DNA from: Bacillota bacterium
GTDB taxonomy: Bacteria > Bacillota > Clostridia > Saccharofermentanales > Fastidiosipilaceae
DNA length: 64,000 nt
Reading direction: 5' to 3'
NCBI GenBank assembly: GCA_030057555.1
Contig: JASGUU010000020.1
Location: forward strand, 104,777-168,776
The notes below the pieces were generated by a model. That model did not search any database, had not been told where the DNA came from, and was given only the letters and a program-made list of their open reading frames with translations. A program made the translations under genes and the position numbers. Of the stretch, positions 55,228-64,000 are shown in pieces; position 1 is the first letter of the stretch; the number at the start of each line of letters is the position of its first letter.

Positions 55228-56691
55228 GTGTCTCAGCTCGCCCAGCGCCGTGCTCCGCTCTTCGAGGGCCTCCGCGACTACCGCGCCGCCCGCATCGTCC
55301 GCTTCGACGTCCCCGGCCACAAATCCGGCCGCGGCACCCCTGAGCTGACCGAATTTCTCGGCCAGGCGGCGCTCGCCGCCGACGTCAACTCCTCGAAGCC
55401 CCTCGACAACCTCATCCACCCCACCGGCATCATCCGCGAGGCTGAAGAGCTCGCCGCCGCCGCCTTCGGCGCGGCCTCCGCCCTCTTCATGGTCGGCGGC
55501 ACCACCTCCGCCGTCCAGGCCATGATCCTCTCCACACTCGGCCCCGGCGACAAGATCATCATGCCCCGCAACGTCCACCGCTCAGCCATCAACGCCCTGG
55601 TCCTCACCGGTGCCGTCCCTGTCTACGTCAATCCCGGCATCGACGCCCGGCTCGGCATCCCCCTCGGCATGGCCGTCGCCGATGTCACAGCCGCCATCCG
55701 CCTCCACCCCGAGGCGAAGGCCGTCCTCGTCAACAACCCGACCTACTACGGTGTCGCGGCCGATCTCGACGCCATCTGCCGCCTCGCCCACCGCCATGGC
55801 CAGCTGCTCCTGGTCGACGAGGCTCACGGCACCCACTTCTACTTCGGCGACGACCTGCCCCGCCCGGCGATGGCCGTCGGCGCGGACATGGCCGCCGTCA
55901 GCATGCATAAGACCGGCGGCTCCCTGACCCAGAGCTCCATCCTTCTCCTCGGCTCGCAAACCGACGCTGCCCGGGTGCGCCAGATCGTCAATCTGACCCA
56001 GACCACCTCCGCCTCCTATCTGCTGATGGCTTCGCTGGATATCGCACGCAAAAACCTCGCCCTCAACGGCCGCGCCATCTTCCGCCGCAGCATGGCCATG
56101 GCCGACTACGCCCGCAGAGAGATCAACCGCATCCCGGGCTACATTGCCTTTGCCCGTGAGCGCACGGACGGCGCGGCCTTCTTCGACTTCGACCGCACGA
56201 AGCTCTCCGTACACACCCGCGACATAGGCCTGGCCGGCATCGAGGTCTACGACCTGCTGCGTGACGAATACGACATCCAGATCGAGTTTGGCGACCTCGG
56301 CAACATTCTCGCCATCATCTCGGCCGGCGACCGCAGCCTCGAGATCGAGCGCCTGATTTCGGCGCTCGCAGACATCGAACGCAGCTACCGCCGCTCGCCC
56401 GCCGGCATGCTCGAGCAGGAGTATGTCGCCCCAGAACTGGTGCTGCCGCCGCGGCAGGCCTTCTTTGCCAGACAGAAAACACGTCCTCTCCGCGAGAGTC
56501 TCGGCGAGATATCCGCGGAATTCGTCATGTCCTATCCCCCCGGCATCCCGATTGTGGCGCCCGGCGAGCGTATTACGTCCACAGCGCTCGAGACCATTCT
56601 TTATGCCCAGGATCGCGGCTGTTACATGACCGGCACACGCGACCCCGAACTGCGGGAGATCGGAATTGTGGTCGCCCCAGGAGGTGCCTGA
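55228..56691 (+). CDS. Orn/Lys/Arg decarboxylase (PLP type, major domain fold)
   Basis: This 487-residue aspartate aminotransferase-fold decarboxylase has FDVPGHKSGRG near the start, VDEAHGTH at about 197-204, and the PLP lysine Lys228 in SMHKTGGSLTQ. The size and lack of an N-terminal wing domain match the shorter Firmicutes type (SpeA/YaaO-like). These decarboxylate arginine, lysine or ornithine; which one cannot be told. GTG 55228 follows GAGG; the longer frame overlaps speD. Without an agmatinase in the operon, either putrescine comes from ornithine directly or agmatine is converted elsewhere. Confidence 0.9.
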   Translation: MSQLAQRRAPLFEGLRDYRAARIVRFDVPGHKSGRGTPELTEFLGQAALAADVNSSKPLDNLIHPTGIIREAEELAAAAFGAASALFMVGGTTSAVQAMILSTLGPGDKIIMPRNVHRSAINALVLTGAVPVYVNPGIDARLGIPLGMAVADVTAAIRLHPEAKAVLVNNPTYYGVAADLDAICRLAHRHGQLLLVDEAHGTHFYFGDDLPRPAMAVGADMAAVSMHKTGGSLTQSSILLLGSQTDAARVRQIVNLTQTTSASYLLMASLDIARKNLALNGRAIFRRSMAMADYARREINRIPGYIAFARERTDGAAFFDFDRTKLSVHTRDIGLAGIEVYDLLRDEYDIQIEFGDLGNILAIISAGDRSLEIERLISALADIERSYRRSPAGMLEQEYVAPELVLPPRQAFFARQKTRPLRESLGEISAEFVMSYPPGIPIVAPGERITSTALETILYAQDRGCYMTGTRDPELREIGIVVAPGGA

Positions 56692-57569
56692 TGCGTCCCC
56701 GTCTTGATGTCTGGTTTACCGAAGAACATGCGCCCGGCCTGCGCTTTTCGATGCGCGTCACCCACGAGCTCGTCCGCCGGCGTTCGGACTATCAGGAGAT
56801 TGCCGTGCTCGAGACGCAGGAATTTGGCAAAGTCCTCATCCTCGACGGCTACCTGATGGTGACGGAGAAGGACGAATTCATCTATCACGAGATGATCGTC
56901 CATGTGCCGCTCGCCGTACATCCCGACATCCGCCGCGTCCTCGTCATCGGGGGCGGAGACGGCGGTGCGGTGCGTGAACTGGTCCGCTATGACACGATCG
57001 AGGAGATCGATCTCGTCGACATCGATCCCGATGTCATCGATGTCTGCGAGGCCTGGCTGCCGCAGCTGGCCGAGAAGCTGCGCGACCCGCGCGTCACGAT
57101 CCACTTCGCCGACGGTGTCCGCTTCATGCGCCAGGTCAGCAGGCCCTACGACCTCATCATCATCGACAGCACCGATCCCTTCGGTCCCGGCGAGGGCCTG
57201 TTCACCCGCGAGTTCTACGGCTCCTGCCACGCCGGTCTGACGGAGGACGGCATCCTGATCAATCAGCATGAGAGCCTGTTCTACGATGAATACCGGGTCG
57301 CCATGCGCCGCGTACATGACCGCCTCGGCCGCCTCTTCCCCGTCGCCCGGGTCTATCAGGCGCACATCCCCACCTACCCTTCCGGGCACTGGCTTTTCGG
57401 CTTCTCCTCGAAGCGCTATGATCCACTGCTCGACCTCGATGCCGAAGGCTGGCTCGCCCGCGGCATCCGGACCAACTACTACAATCCCGAACTGCACCGG
57501 GGCGCCTTTGCCCTGCCGAACTATATCCGCCGCGAGCTTGAGGGCGACCGTCAGGCGAGGCTAAAATAG
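56691..57569 (+). CDS. speE: Spermidine synthase family (aminopropyltransferase)
   Basis: This 292-residue protein has the SpeE signature LDGYLMVTEKDEFIYHEMIVHVPL, the AdoMet pocket VIGGGDGGAVRELVRY (87-102) and IIIDSTDPFGPGEGLF with the catalytic Asp region (Asp159, Asp162). It transfers the aminopropyl group from decarboxylated AdoMet to putrescine or a similar diamine. The ATG overlaps the decarboxylase stop (TGATG), with AGGAGG upstream. Confidence 0.95.
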   Translation: MRPRLDVWFTEEHAPGLRFSMRVTHELVRRRSDYQEIAVLETQEFGKVLILDGYLMVTEKDEFIYHEMIVHVPLAVHPDIRRVLVIGGGDGGAVRELVRYDTIEEIDLVDIDPDVIDVCEAWLPQLAEKLRDPRVTIHFADGVRFMRQVSRPYDLIIIDSTDPFGPGEGLFTREFYGSCHAGLTEDGILINQHESLFYDEYRVAMRRVHDRLGRLFPVARVYQAHIPTYPSGHWLFGFSSKRYDPLLDLDAEGWLARGIRTNYYNPELHRGAFALPNYIRRELEGDRQARLK

Positions 57570-57601
57570 AAGCACCTGTCCCCGGAAGAAAGGAGATGGC
57601 C

Positions 57602-58801
57602 ATGGCCAGAGTCATCGTCATTGGAGCCGGAGGTGTCGCCTCCGTCACCGTCCACAAGATCGTCCAGAACGCCGATGTATTCACAGACCTCCTGATCGCG
57701 ACCCGTACCCGCGATAAGGCCGACCGCCTGCGCGACAAGCTGCAGGGGCTCGGAGTCCGGATCACGACGGCCGCCGTTGACGCCGATGAGGTGGAACAGC
57801 TCGTCGCCCTCTTCGAAGACTTTGGCCCCGATGTCGTGATCAACCTCGCCCTGCCCTATCAGGACCTCAGCATCATGGAGGCCTGCCTGGCATACGGGGT
57901 TGACTATGTCGACACGGCGAACTATGAGCCGCTCGACACGGCAAAGTTCGAGTACAGCTGGCAGTGGGCCTATCGCGAGCGCTTCGAGCAGGCCGGCCTG
58001 ACCGCGCTGCTGGGCTCCGGCTTCGACCCGGGCGTGACCGGCGTCTTCGCCGCCTACGCGCAGAAGCACCACTTCGACAGCATCCGCCAGATCGACATCC
58101 TGGACTGCAACGCCGGTGATCATGGCTATCCCTTTGCCACGAACTTCAATCCGGAAATCAACATCCGCGAGGTGACGGCTCCCGGCTCCTACTATGAGAA
58201 CGGCGCCTTTCACGAAGTGCCCGCCATGAGCGTCAAGCGCAGCTACAACTTCCCGCAGATCGGCACCAGAGACATGTACCTCCTGCATCACGAGGAGCTC
58301 GAGTCGCTGGCCATTAACATTCGCGGGGTGAAGAAGATCCGCTTCTGGATGACCTTTGGCGAGTCCTATCTGACCCATCTGCGCTGCCTGCAGAATGTGG
58401 GCATGACTTCGATCGAGCCGATTCTCTACGAGGGCCGTGAGATCGTGCCGATTCAGTTTCTGCGCGCCGTGCTGCCGGACCCGGCCAGTCTCGGACCCAG
58501 GACAAAGGGCAAAACCAATATCGGCTGCATCTTCCAGGGAAAAAAGGACAACAAAAAGAAGACCTGCTATCTATACAACGTCTGCGATCATCAGGAGGCG
58601 TACCGCGAAGTCGGCTCCCAGGCGGTCTCCTATACCACCGGCGTTCCCGCCATGATCGGGGCCAGGCTGCTGGTGACAGGCGTCTGGCGCATGCCGGGCG
58701 TGCGCAACATCGAGGAGTTCGATCCCGATCCCTTCATGGCCGAGCTGATGACGCAGGGACTGCCGTGGGTCGAGGACTTCAACCCGACCCTCGTCGACTG
58801 A
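57602..58801 (+). CDS. Carboxynorspermidine synthase (saccharopine dehydrogenase family)
   Basis: This 399-residue protein starts MARVIVIGAGGVASVTVHKI (Rossmann motif) and has LGSGFDPGVTGVFAAYAQKHHFD near residue 138 and a KTCYLYNVCDHQEAYREVGSQAVSYTTGVPA region towards the C-terminus, typical of carboxynorspermidine synthase (Lys1-like). It condenses L-aspartate-semialdehyde with putrescine or diaminopropane and reduces it. AAAGGAG 7 nt before ATG 57602; ATG 57596 is too close to that site. Directly followed by nspC. Confidence 0.93.
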   Translation: MARVIVIGAGGVASVTVHKIVQNADVFTDLLIATRTRDKADRLRDKLQGLGVRITTAAVDADEVEQLVALFEDFGPDVVINLALPYQDLSIMEACLAYGVDYVDTANYEPLDTAKFEYSWQWAYRERFEQAGLTALLGSGFDPGVTGVFAAYAQKHHFDSIRQIDILDCNAGDHGYPFATNFNPEINIREVTAPGSYYENGAFHEVPAMSVKRSYNFPQIGTRDMYLLHHEELESLAINIRGVKKIRFWMTFGESYLTHLRCLQNVGMTSIEPILYEGREIVPIQFLRAVLPDPASLGPRTKGKTNIGCIFQGKKDNKKKTCYLYNVCDHQEAYREVGSQAVSYTTGVPAMIGARLLVTGVWRMPGVRNIEEFDPDPFMAELMTQGLPWVEDFNPTLVD

Positions 58802-58822
58802 GGCCGCGTAGTTTCCGCAGCG

Positions 58823-60019
58823 ATGACGGAGATTGCCGCTCTGCTCGACTGGCCGGACGAGCTCGCCTACGATATCGGCGGGCTGCCGACACCCTGCTAT
58901 CTGATCGAAGAGGAGCGGCTCGCGGCCAACCTCGCGCTGCTGGCCGGGCTGAAAACGGCCTCGGGCTGCCGGATTCTGCTGGGGCAGAAGGGCTTCGCCA
59001 TGCACCGCGTCTATCCCCTGCTCGCCACGGTCCTGGACGGAACGACGGCCTCTTCCCTGCATGAGCTGCGCCTGGCCGCCGACTATTTCCCGGGCGAAAG
59101 GCAGATCTACAGTCCCGCCTATCGGCCGGATGACTTCGCAGAAATAGCGCGTTTGGCCGATGTCGTCATCTACAATTCGTTCGGCGAGCTCGAGCGCGGG
59201 CTCGCCAGAGGGGCCGGCAGCGGGCGCTGCGGAATGCGCCTGAACCCCGAGCACTCAACCCAGGGCGGCGGCCTCTACGACCCCTGTGCCCCTCATTCGC
59301 GGCTCGGCATTACCCGGGCACGCTGGGATCAGACGGCGACAGACGCCCTGATTAGAGCACTCGATGGCTTCCACATGCACACGCTCTGCGAACAGAATGT
59401 CGATGCGCTGTCAGAGACCGTTGCGGCGCTCGAGGAGCGCTTCGGTGACGTGCTGGCCGCGGCGCGGGATGCCGGGCGCCTGGGCTTCCTGAATCTGGGC
59501 GGCGGCCACCATATTACGCGCCCGGACTATGACCGGGCAGAGCTGGCACGGCTGCTCACAGAGCTGGGCCGGCGCTATCTCTGCCCGATCTATATCGAGC
59601 CGGGCGAGGCTGTGGCTCTGAACACCGGCTGGCTCATCACCACGGTGCTGGCGATCGAGGAGAACGGCATGCCGCTCGCGATCCTGGACGCCTCCGCCGA
59701 ATGCCACATGCCGGACGTACTGGGCATGCCCTATCGCCCGCATATACTCGGCTCGGGACGCCCGGGCACGAAGCCTCATGTCTATCGCCTGGGCTCGGCC
59801 AGCTGCCTCGCCGGCGATGTCCTCGGCGACTATGCCTTCGATTGGCCGCTCGCGGTGGGCGACCGCCTGGTCCTGGGCGACATGGCCCACTATACGATGG
59901 TGAAGAACAACACCTTCAACGGGCTGGGGCTGCCGACGATCGTGCTGCGGCGCCTGGACGGTGAGCTTGAGATTGTCCGCACATTTGGCTATCAGGATTA
60001 CCGCGATCGTCTGAGCTAG
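58823..60019 (+). CDS. nspC: Carboxynorspermidine decarboxylase
   Basis: This 398-residue alanine racemase-fold PLP enzyme has IGGLPTPCYLIEEERL near the start, the PLP lysine region LLGQKGFAM (Lys56), LGGGHHITRPDYD and a C-terminal CLAGDVLGDYAFDWPLAVGD motif, all typical of NspC. It decarboxylates carboxy(nor)spermidine to spermidine or norspermidine. The gene follows the synthase by 21 bp. The two form the aspartate-semialdehyde route. Confidence 0.95.
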   Translation: MTEIAALLDWPDELAYDIGGLPTPCYLIEEERLAANLALLAGLKTASGCRILLGQKGFAMHRVYPLLATVLDGTTASSLHELRLAADYFPGERQIYSPAYRPDDFAEIARLADVVIYNSFGELERGLARGAGSGRCGMRLNPEHSTQGGGLYDPCAPHSRLGITRARWDQTATDALIRALDGFHMHTLCEQNVDALSETVAALEERFGDVLAAARDAGRLGFLNLGGGHHITRPDYDRAELARLLTELGRRYLCPIYIEPGEAVALNTGWLITTVLAIEENGMPLAILDASAECHMPDVLGMPYRPHILGSGRPGTKPHVYRLGSASCLAGDVLGDYAFDWPLAVGDRLVLGDMAHYTMVKNNTFNGLGLPTIVLRRLDGELEIVRTFGYQDYRDRLS

Positions 60020-60040
60020 GCACGGGCGGGGGCCACGAGC

Positions 60041-60709
60041 CTAATCCAAAGCGCCATGAATCTTCAGGGCTTCAGCCGCCTCCAGGAACTTCACATGATG
60101 CCTGGCATACAGCAGCGCCTCTTTGCGCGAGGGCAGATAGAAGGCGTCGTCCACCAGAACCGTGAAATAGCCGGCCTGATACGCAGTACGCAGCGAATAG
60201 GTGGCATCCTCATAGACGACTGCCTCTTCCCTGCTGCTGCCACCCAGAAGGCGCAGCGCTTCGTCATAGATGACAGGCTCGGTTTTACTCACTCCGACAT
60301 CATCTATGCTGATGATCTCTGCAAAGTACTTCTCCAGTCCGTGCCGTTCCAGCGCCGGAACTGCCAGAACCAGGGGCGAGGCGGTCACGACGGCCATCTT
60401 CACACCCGCTGCCTGCAGCGCATCCAGATAGGGGATGACTCCCTCTTTTACCTTTATGTCCTGCGTGTAGTGGCGCAGCATAATGGCAAAACAGTCAATG
60501 ACCATCGATTCCGGGCTGTCTCCGAGCCCGAGTTCCTCGTGATACCAGGCGAGCACGTCACGCAGGCGCAGTTTCTCCGTAACGCGCTGAATCTCTTCGG
60601 TATACTCAAGGCCGTGTGTCACCAGGTAGCTGTGATCCAGGCTCATCCAAAAGGGCATCGAATCGAGCAGCGTACCGTCCATGTCGAATAAGCCATAAGG
60701 TCTTTTCAC
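60041..60709 (-). CDS. HAD-superfamily phosphatase (subfamily IA, beta-phosphoglucomutase-like)
   Basis: This 222-residue protein starts best at GTG 60709, right after GGAGGAGG, though an ATG at 60724 or 60736 is possible. Motif I is FDMDGTLLDSMPFW (Asp9, Asp11), motif II VVTAS, the Lys region VSKTEPVIYDEAL, and motif IV VVYEDATYSLRTAYQAG. The cap domain lies between motifs I and II. It hydrolyses or isomerises a small phosphate ester, substrate unknown. It converges with nspC over 21 bp. Confidence 0.88.
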   Translation of the reverse strand: MKRPYGLFDMDGTLLDSMPFWMSLDHSYLVTHGLEYTEEIQRVTEKLRLRDVLAWYHEELGLGDSPESMVIDCFAIMLRHYTQDIKVKEGVIPYLDALQAAGVKMAVVTASPLVLAVPALERHGLEKYFAEIISIDDVGVSKTEPVIYDEALRLLGGSSREEAVVYEDATYSLRTAYQAGYFTVLVDDAFYLPSRKEALLYARHHVKFLEAAEALKIHGALD

Positions 60710-61203
60710 GTCTTCCTCCTCCATGGCGCGCAGCAATCTGAGAACGCGCCAGCGCTGATTGTATCAGTCTCCAGGTAAGGAGGCTGTTTGCCGATGGCTG
60801 GATGTGTGAGCAGCGGAGTTTTTCCGGAAAGCTGGAGAAAGTGCGGGAATGCAGCGAACGGGATCAGGGCGGCGGAAGCGGGATCCGGTACCACGGTAAC
60901 GAAGAACGCGGTAACAACAGGCGGCGAGGGCTGTGCAGCATCCTGTACGGTCGATCGCAGCAGGATTGCTTGCCCTGGACCACAACATTGTCCAGGAGGA
61001 CAGGAAACCTGATGTGGACCAGCTTAAAGCGACCAAATCCGTCCAGAGCGGGAATTTTGCTCACCCGGCCCTTTCAGGTTCGTTGCCATGAATTTGATAT
61101 TAAAGAAACTGTGGATCAACCCCATTTTTTCTGTAAACTCGCTGCGGGACATCCCCAGCTTTTCACGAGCTGCCTTCTCGTTGGAAAACGCGGCGTTTTA
61201 GAA
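60710..61203. other. Intergenic stretch left of the IS21 element
   Basis: About 490 bp with no recognised gene. On the minus strand a run from about 61197 to a TAA at 61026-61024 is open (about 58 codons, including AAREKLGMSRSEFTEKMGL). It might be the end of a gene cut by the insertion, but there is no family evidence. Confidence 0.45.
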
Positions 61204-61450
61204 CCACCTGCTCGGAGCAAACGGAGCCACCTGCTCGGCCTTTTGGAGCCACTCAGCCAGAGCATTTTGAACCTTTGAATTTCGTCTAAACTTCATTTGC
61301 GACACAATTACCATGTAAATATCGATCTGTTTCACCGTTATGTCTTTGAAATTGTTTCGCCATTTTCTTTGTCTTAGCCTCCCATTAGAACCTCCACTAG
61401 ACTGAGAATATGCTGCTTTTCGGCAGTAAATATCTTTTGGAGGTTGTCGT

Positions 61451-63001
61451 ATGTCAAACAACCTGAAAATCGTCCAGTCCGTCTATAGCGGACTCAGCCA
61501 GCGCGAGGTAGCTCGCCAGCTTCGCGTCGGCAGGAATCGGGTGGCGAGGCTGGTCTCCTACGCCAGGTCGCAGGGCTGGTTCACCCCGGAGGATCTCGAC
61601 CCTCTCGACGAGGCCTCATTCTCTGCTGCCTTGCCGGAGAAACAGTCAGCGTTACGAGACACAGGGATTCACATGCCCAACTACGAGGAGATTCACGAGA
61701 GGCTCGCGGGGGTCCACGTCACACTGAAGTTGCTGTGGGAAGAGTATGTGGCCGAGTGCCAGGCAGAAGGCAGGCGTTTCTATCAGTTGACACAGTTCCG
61801 CAGGTACTACCACGAGTTTGCCAAGTCCACCAAGGCAACGCTCAGACTGGAACACAAGCCTGGCATGGCCATGCAGGTGGACTGGGCCGGAACCCGGATC
61901 CCCTACGGCGACCCGGAAGCGGGCGCGCTCAAGAAGGCATCCCTGTTCGTTGCTGTGCTCCCGTGCAGCCGCCTCATCTACGCCGAACCCTTCCCTTCGG
62001 AGAAGCTGGCGTCCTGGATTCGGGGACACGTCAACGCATTCGCCTACATGGGTGGAGCGCCCAAAACGATTGTTTCCGACAATCTGAAAGCGGGAGTGAC
62101 GAAGCCTGACCGCTATGAGCCCGTTATCAACCGCAGCTATGACGAGATGGCAGCACATTATGGAAGTGTTGTACTGCCGGCGAGAGTGGCCAGGCCCCGT
62201 GACCGGGGATCCGGGGAAAATGCGGTCCGTATCGCCGCCCGAACCGTCATTGCCAAACTGCGCCGCACAACAGCTTACAGCTTCTCTGAGCTGCACCAGC
62301 GCGTTGCAGAGAAGCTGGAGCTCGTGAATGAGGCTCTTATGACAGAAGGAAACGTAAGCCGTTGGACATCCTATCTCAAGGAGGAGAAGGAGTACATGCT
62401 TACGCTTCCCGCTTCACCGTATGAGCTGGCCAGCTGGAAGAAAGCCAAGGCTCAGGTCAACTGTCATGTCGCGTTCGACAAGCGTTTTTATTCGATCCCC
62501 TACGAATACATCCGCAAAACGGTCGATGTTCGCTCGACAGATCATACGGTGGAAATATTTTATCACCATGAGCGCATCGCCTCGCACATCAGGGAACATG
62601 GCAGACGTGTCTATATCACGGTGCGCGAGCACCTGCCACCGGAAAAACTCTTCTACACCGACTGGGATCGTGGTCGTTTCCTGAATTGGGCCGGCAAGAT
62701 CGGGCCTTCGACCAGGGCTGTTATCCAGTCCTTCTTTGACCAGGCTCCCATCGAACAGCACGCCTATCGTCGTTGTTTCGGACTTCTGGCACTGGCTCAA
62801 AGCTATAGCAAGCGGATGCTGGAGTCTGCCTGCCGACGGGTGCTGGATCTGACTCGGAGTCCGAGTTACCGCATGGTCAAGGACCTGCTCAAACAGGATG
62901 AAAAGAAGCGAAGGAAAGACACCGAGGATGCGGCGGCAGAAAAGCAGCAGACGACACGTGGCTTCACGCGCGGGAAGAAGTATTACGGAGGGATCACATG
63001 A
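61451..63001 (+). CDS. istA: IS21-family transposase IstA
   Basis: This 516-residue protein has an N-terminal helix-turn-helix (SGLSQREVARQLRVGRNRVARLV) and a DDE integrase core with Asp144 (QVDWAG), Asp210 (VSDNLKAG) and Glu256 (RGSGENAV). All three acidic residues are present, so it should be catalytically competent. GGAGG lies shortly upstream of the ATG. It overlaps istB by 4 bp (ATGA). Confidence 0.96.
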   Translation: MSNNLKIVQSVYSGLSQREVARQLRVGRNRVARLVSYARSQGWFTPEDLDPLDEASFSAALPEKQSALRDTGIHMPNYEEIHERLAGVHVTLKLLWEEYVAECQAEGRRFYQLTQFRRYYHEFAKSTKATLRLEHKPGMAMQVDWAGTRIPYGDPEAGALKKASLFVAVLPCSRLIYAEPFPSEKLASWIRGHVNAFAYMGGAPKTIVSDNLKAGVTKPDRYEPVINRSYDEMAAHYGSVVLPARVARPRDRGSGENAVRIAARTVIAKLRRTTAYSFSELHQRVAEKLELVNEALMTEGNVSRWTSYLKEEKEYMLTLPASPYELASWKKAKAQVNCHVAFDKRFYSIPYEYIRKTVDVRSTDHTVEIFYHHERIASHIREHGRRVYITVREHLPPEKLFYTDWDRGRFLNWAGKIGPSTRAVIQSFFDQAPIEQHAYRRCFGLLALAQSYSKRMLESACRRVLDLTRSPSYRMVKDLLKQDEKKRRKDTEDAAAEKQQTTRGFTRGKKYYGGIT

Positions 63002-63738
63002 CGCACGAACAGACCATGCAGAAACTGAAGGACATGCGCCTGCATGCGATGGCGGAAGCCTGGCAGGAGCAGGAGCGACTGGATATGTGTGCGCATCTGT
63101 CGTTTGCCGACCGCCTGGGGCTGCTGGTCGATGCGCAGTGGCTGGATCGTAAGAACGGGCGCTATCAGCGACTGGTGAATCAGGCCAGGTTCAGTAACCG
63201 TCAGGCTTCCCTTGAGGATCTGGACTACGCACCGGATCGCAAGCTCAACCGGCAACTCATCCTGGAGCTGGCCTCCTGCAACTACATCAAGCACGCTCGC
63301 AACGTTGTCATCATGGGGGCAACCGGTGCCGGCAAGAGTTATCTGGCTCAGGCGCTGGGACGGCAGGCATGCGCCCACGGACTCAGCACACGCTATGTGA
63401 CGCTGCCGGATCTGCTGGACGAAATGCATATGGCACAGAGCGTGAGCATCGCAGAGTTCCAGAAGATCCGGAAGCGTTATGCCCGATACCGGCTGCTCAT
63501 CATTGATGAATGGCTCACGTTCCCGATTGACGAGAAGGGAACTGAGACGCTGCTGCGCCTGCTGGAGCAGCGCAGCTACAACGGATCGACCATGGTAGTC
63601 TCTCAGCTGGACCCGGCAGAGTGGCTGGACAGCATCCCGCTGGCCGTGGCAGCGGAAGCGATCACCGACCGAATCATCTCACGGGCGCACAGGATCACAA
63701 TCCACGGCGACGAATCCATGCGCTCCAGGATATCCTGA
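62998..63738 (+). CDS. istB: IS21-family helper ATPase IstB
   Basis: This 246-residue AAA ATPase has Walker A GATGAGKSY at 107-115 and Walker B RLLIIDEW at about 162-169, with an N-terminal domain IstB-type (MQKLKDMRLHAMAEAWQEQ). It helps IstA in target choice and strand transfer. The ATG overlaps the istA stop, as usual in the family. Confidence 0.96.
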   Translation: MTHEQTMQKLKDMRLHAMAEAWQEQERLDMCAHLSFADRLGLLVDAQWLDRKNGRYQRLVNQARFSNRQASLEDLDYAPDRKLNRQLILELASCNYIKHARNVVIMGATGAGKSYLAQALGRQACAHGLSTRYVTLPDLLDEMHMAQSVSIAEFQKIRKRYARYRLLIIDEWLTFPIDEKGTETLLRLLEQRSYNGSTMVVSQLDPAEWLDSIPLAVAAEAITDRIISRAHRITIHGDESMRSRIS

Positions 63739-64000
63739 CACCATGACGGGTCGCCATCGAGCTGCGCTCGCGCAGAGAGCCGGAGGCGAAGGACAGACAA
63801 AAGGAACGCGACATGCTGAAACCGCAGGAATAAACAATTCATAAAAAAGCGGGCATTTATGCATGCAGGCACAAATCATTTTGACTGAGAGCCAGACAAA
63901 TCAGTGCTGGCTCCAGTCAGAATGAGCAGGTGGCTCCGTTTGAGCCGCGCTGCTGGCCCCAAACGAACGAGCAGGTGGCTTTTTCAGAACGCGCTTTGCA

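Larger units (their letters stand above)
61204..63981 (+). mobile_element. IS21-family insertion sequence (istA, istB) with multi-box ends
   Basis: The left end carries CCACCTGCTCG at 61204-61214, GAGCCACCTGCTCGG at 61224-61238 and a third GGAGCCAC at 61245. The right end has the inverse GAGCAGGTGGCTCC at 63924-63937 and CGAGCAGGTGGCT at 63969-63981. Repeated boxes at both ends are typical of IS21. istA and istB are intact, so it may be active. Exact outer borders and target duplication cannot be fixed, since the right flank is beyond the window. Confidence 0.85.

Noticed and set aside
60788..61278. Short plus-strand frames left of the IS21 element
   Set aside because: No ribosome site or family similarity, and composition is not like coding sequence in this window.

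Overview
The window looks like a chromosomal segment of a GC-rich anaerobic member of the Clostridia (Bacillota). The grounds are AGGAGG-type ribosome binding sites, solute-binding lipoproteins with long Thr/Glu/Ala/Pro linkers, LplB/YtcP-type sugar permeases without a dedicated ATPase, a Zur/ZnuBC locus, a FabT-like operator in the fatty-acid cluster, and a fused acetyl-CoA carboxylase AccD-AccA. I cannot assign a genus. Most of the window is densely coding in short operons. The exceptions are an IS3-family relic with a lower-GC gene beside it (26.1-28.3 kb), an almost gene-free 1.1-kb stretch (39.4-40.5 kb), and an IS21-family element at the right edge (61.2-64 kb).

Layout. 1-7.6 kb: a GH38 alpha-mannosidase (truncated by the window edge) diverges from a flavin-reductase-like gene and a three-gene carbohydrate ABC importer (two permeases and a binding lipoprotein). 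7.7-16.7 kb: a peptide/nickel-type ABC transporter on the minus strand with two near-identical tandem binding lipoproteins, each with its own strong promoter and the same 11-bp stem-loop. 17.1-19.7 kb: tRNA-Ser(GGA), a family 4 glycosyltransferase, a TVP38 membrane protein and an orphan MetI-like permease. 19.8-25.7 kb: an AlaX-type editing protein, then Smr, family 4 uracil-DNA glycosylase, a C39-like peptidase and a beta-propeller-like protein in one overlapping operon, then a URO-D family protein.

26-38 kb: the IS3 relic and unknown membrane gene; a PHP-domain protein; a five-gene minus-strand operon (yebC, a P-loop/Asp23 fusion, a DUF6062-like protein, a YedF/DsrE-like protein, an unknown); a DUF815-type ATPase with release factor 3; and zur-znuB-znuC. 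38.4-49.9 kb: a medium-chain dehydrogenase, a Thr-rich lipoprotein, and the fatty-acid initiation/elongation cluster fabH-fabG-fabF-accB-fabZ-accC-accDA, divergent from fabD.

50-53.2 kb: a two-gene operon of unknown function whose first product has the membrane topology of ExbB/TolQ/ZorA proteins with a very long coiled-coil tail. This is the best candidate for an undescribed system. 54.3-60 kb: a polyamine operon (speD, an Orn/Lys/Arg decarboxylase, speE, carboxynorspermidine synthase, nspC) encoding both the AdoMet-dependent and the aspartate-semialdehyde-dependent aminopropyl routes. Regulation visible in the sequence includes sigma-A-type promoters, a FabT-like operator and several stem-loop terminators.
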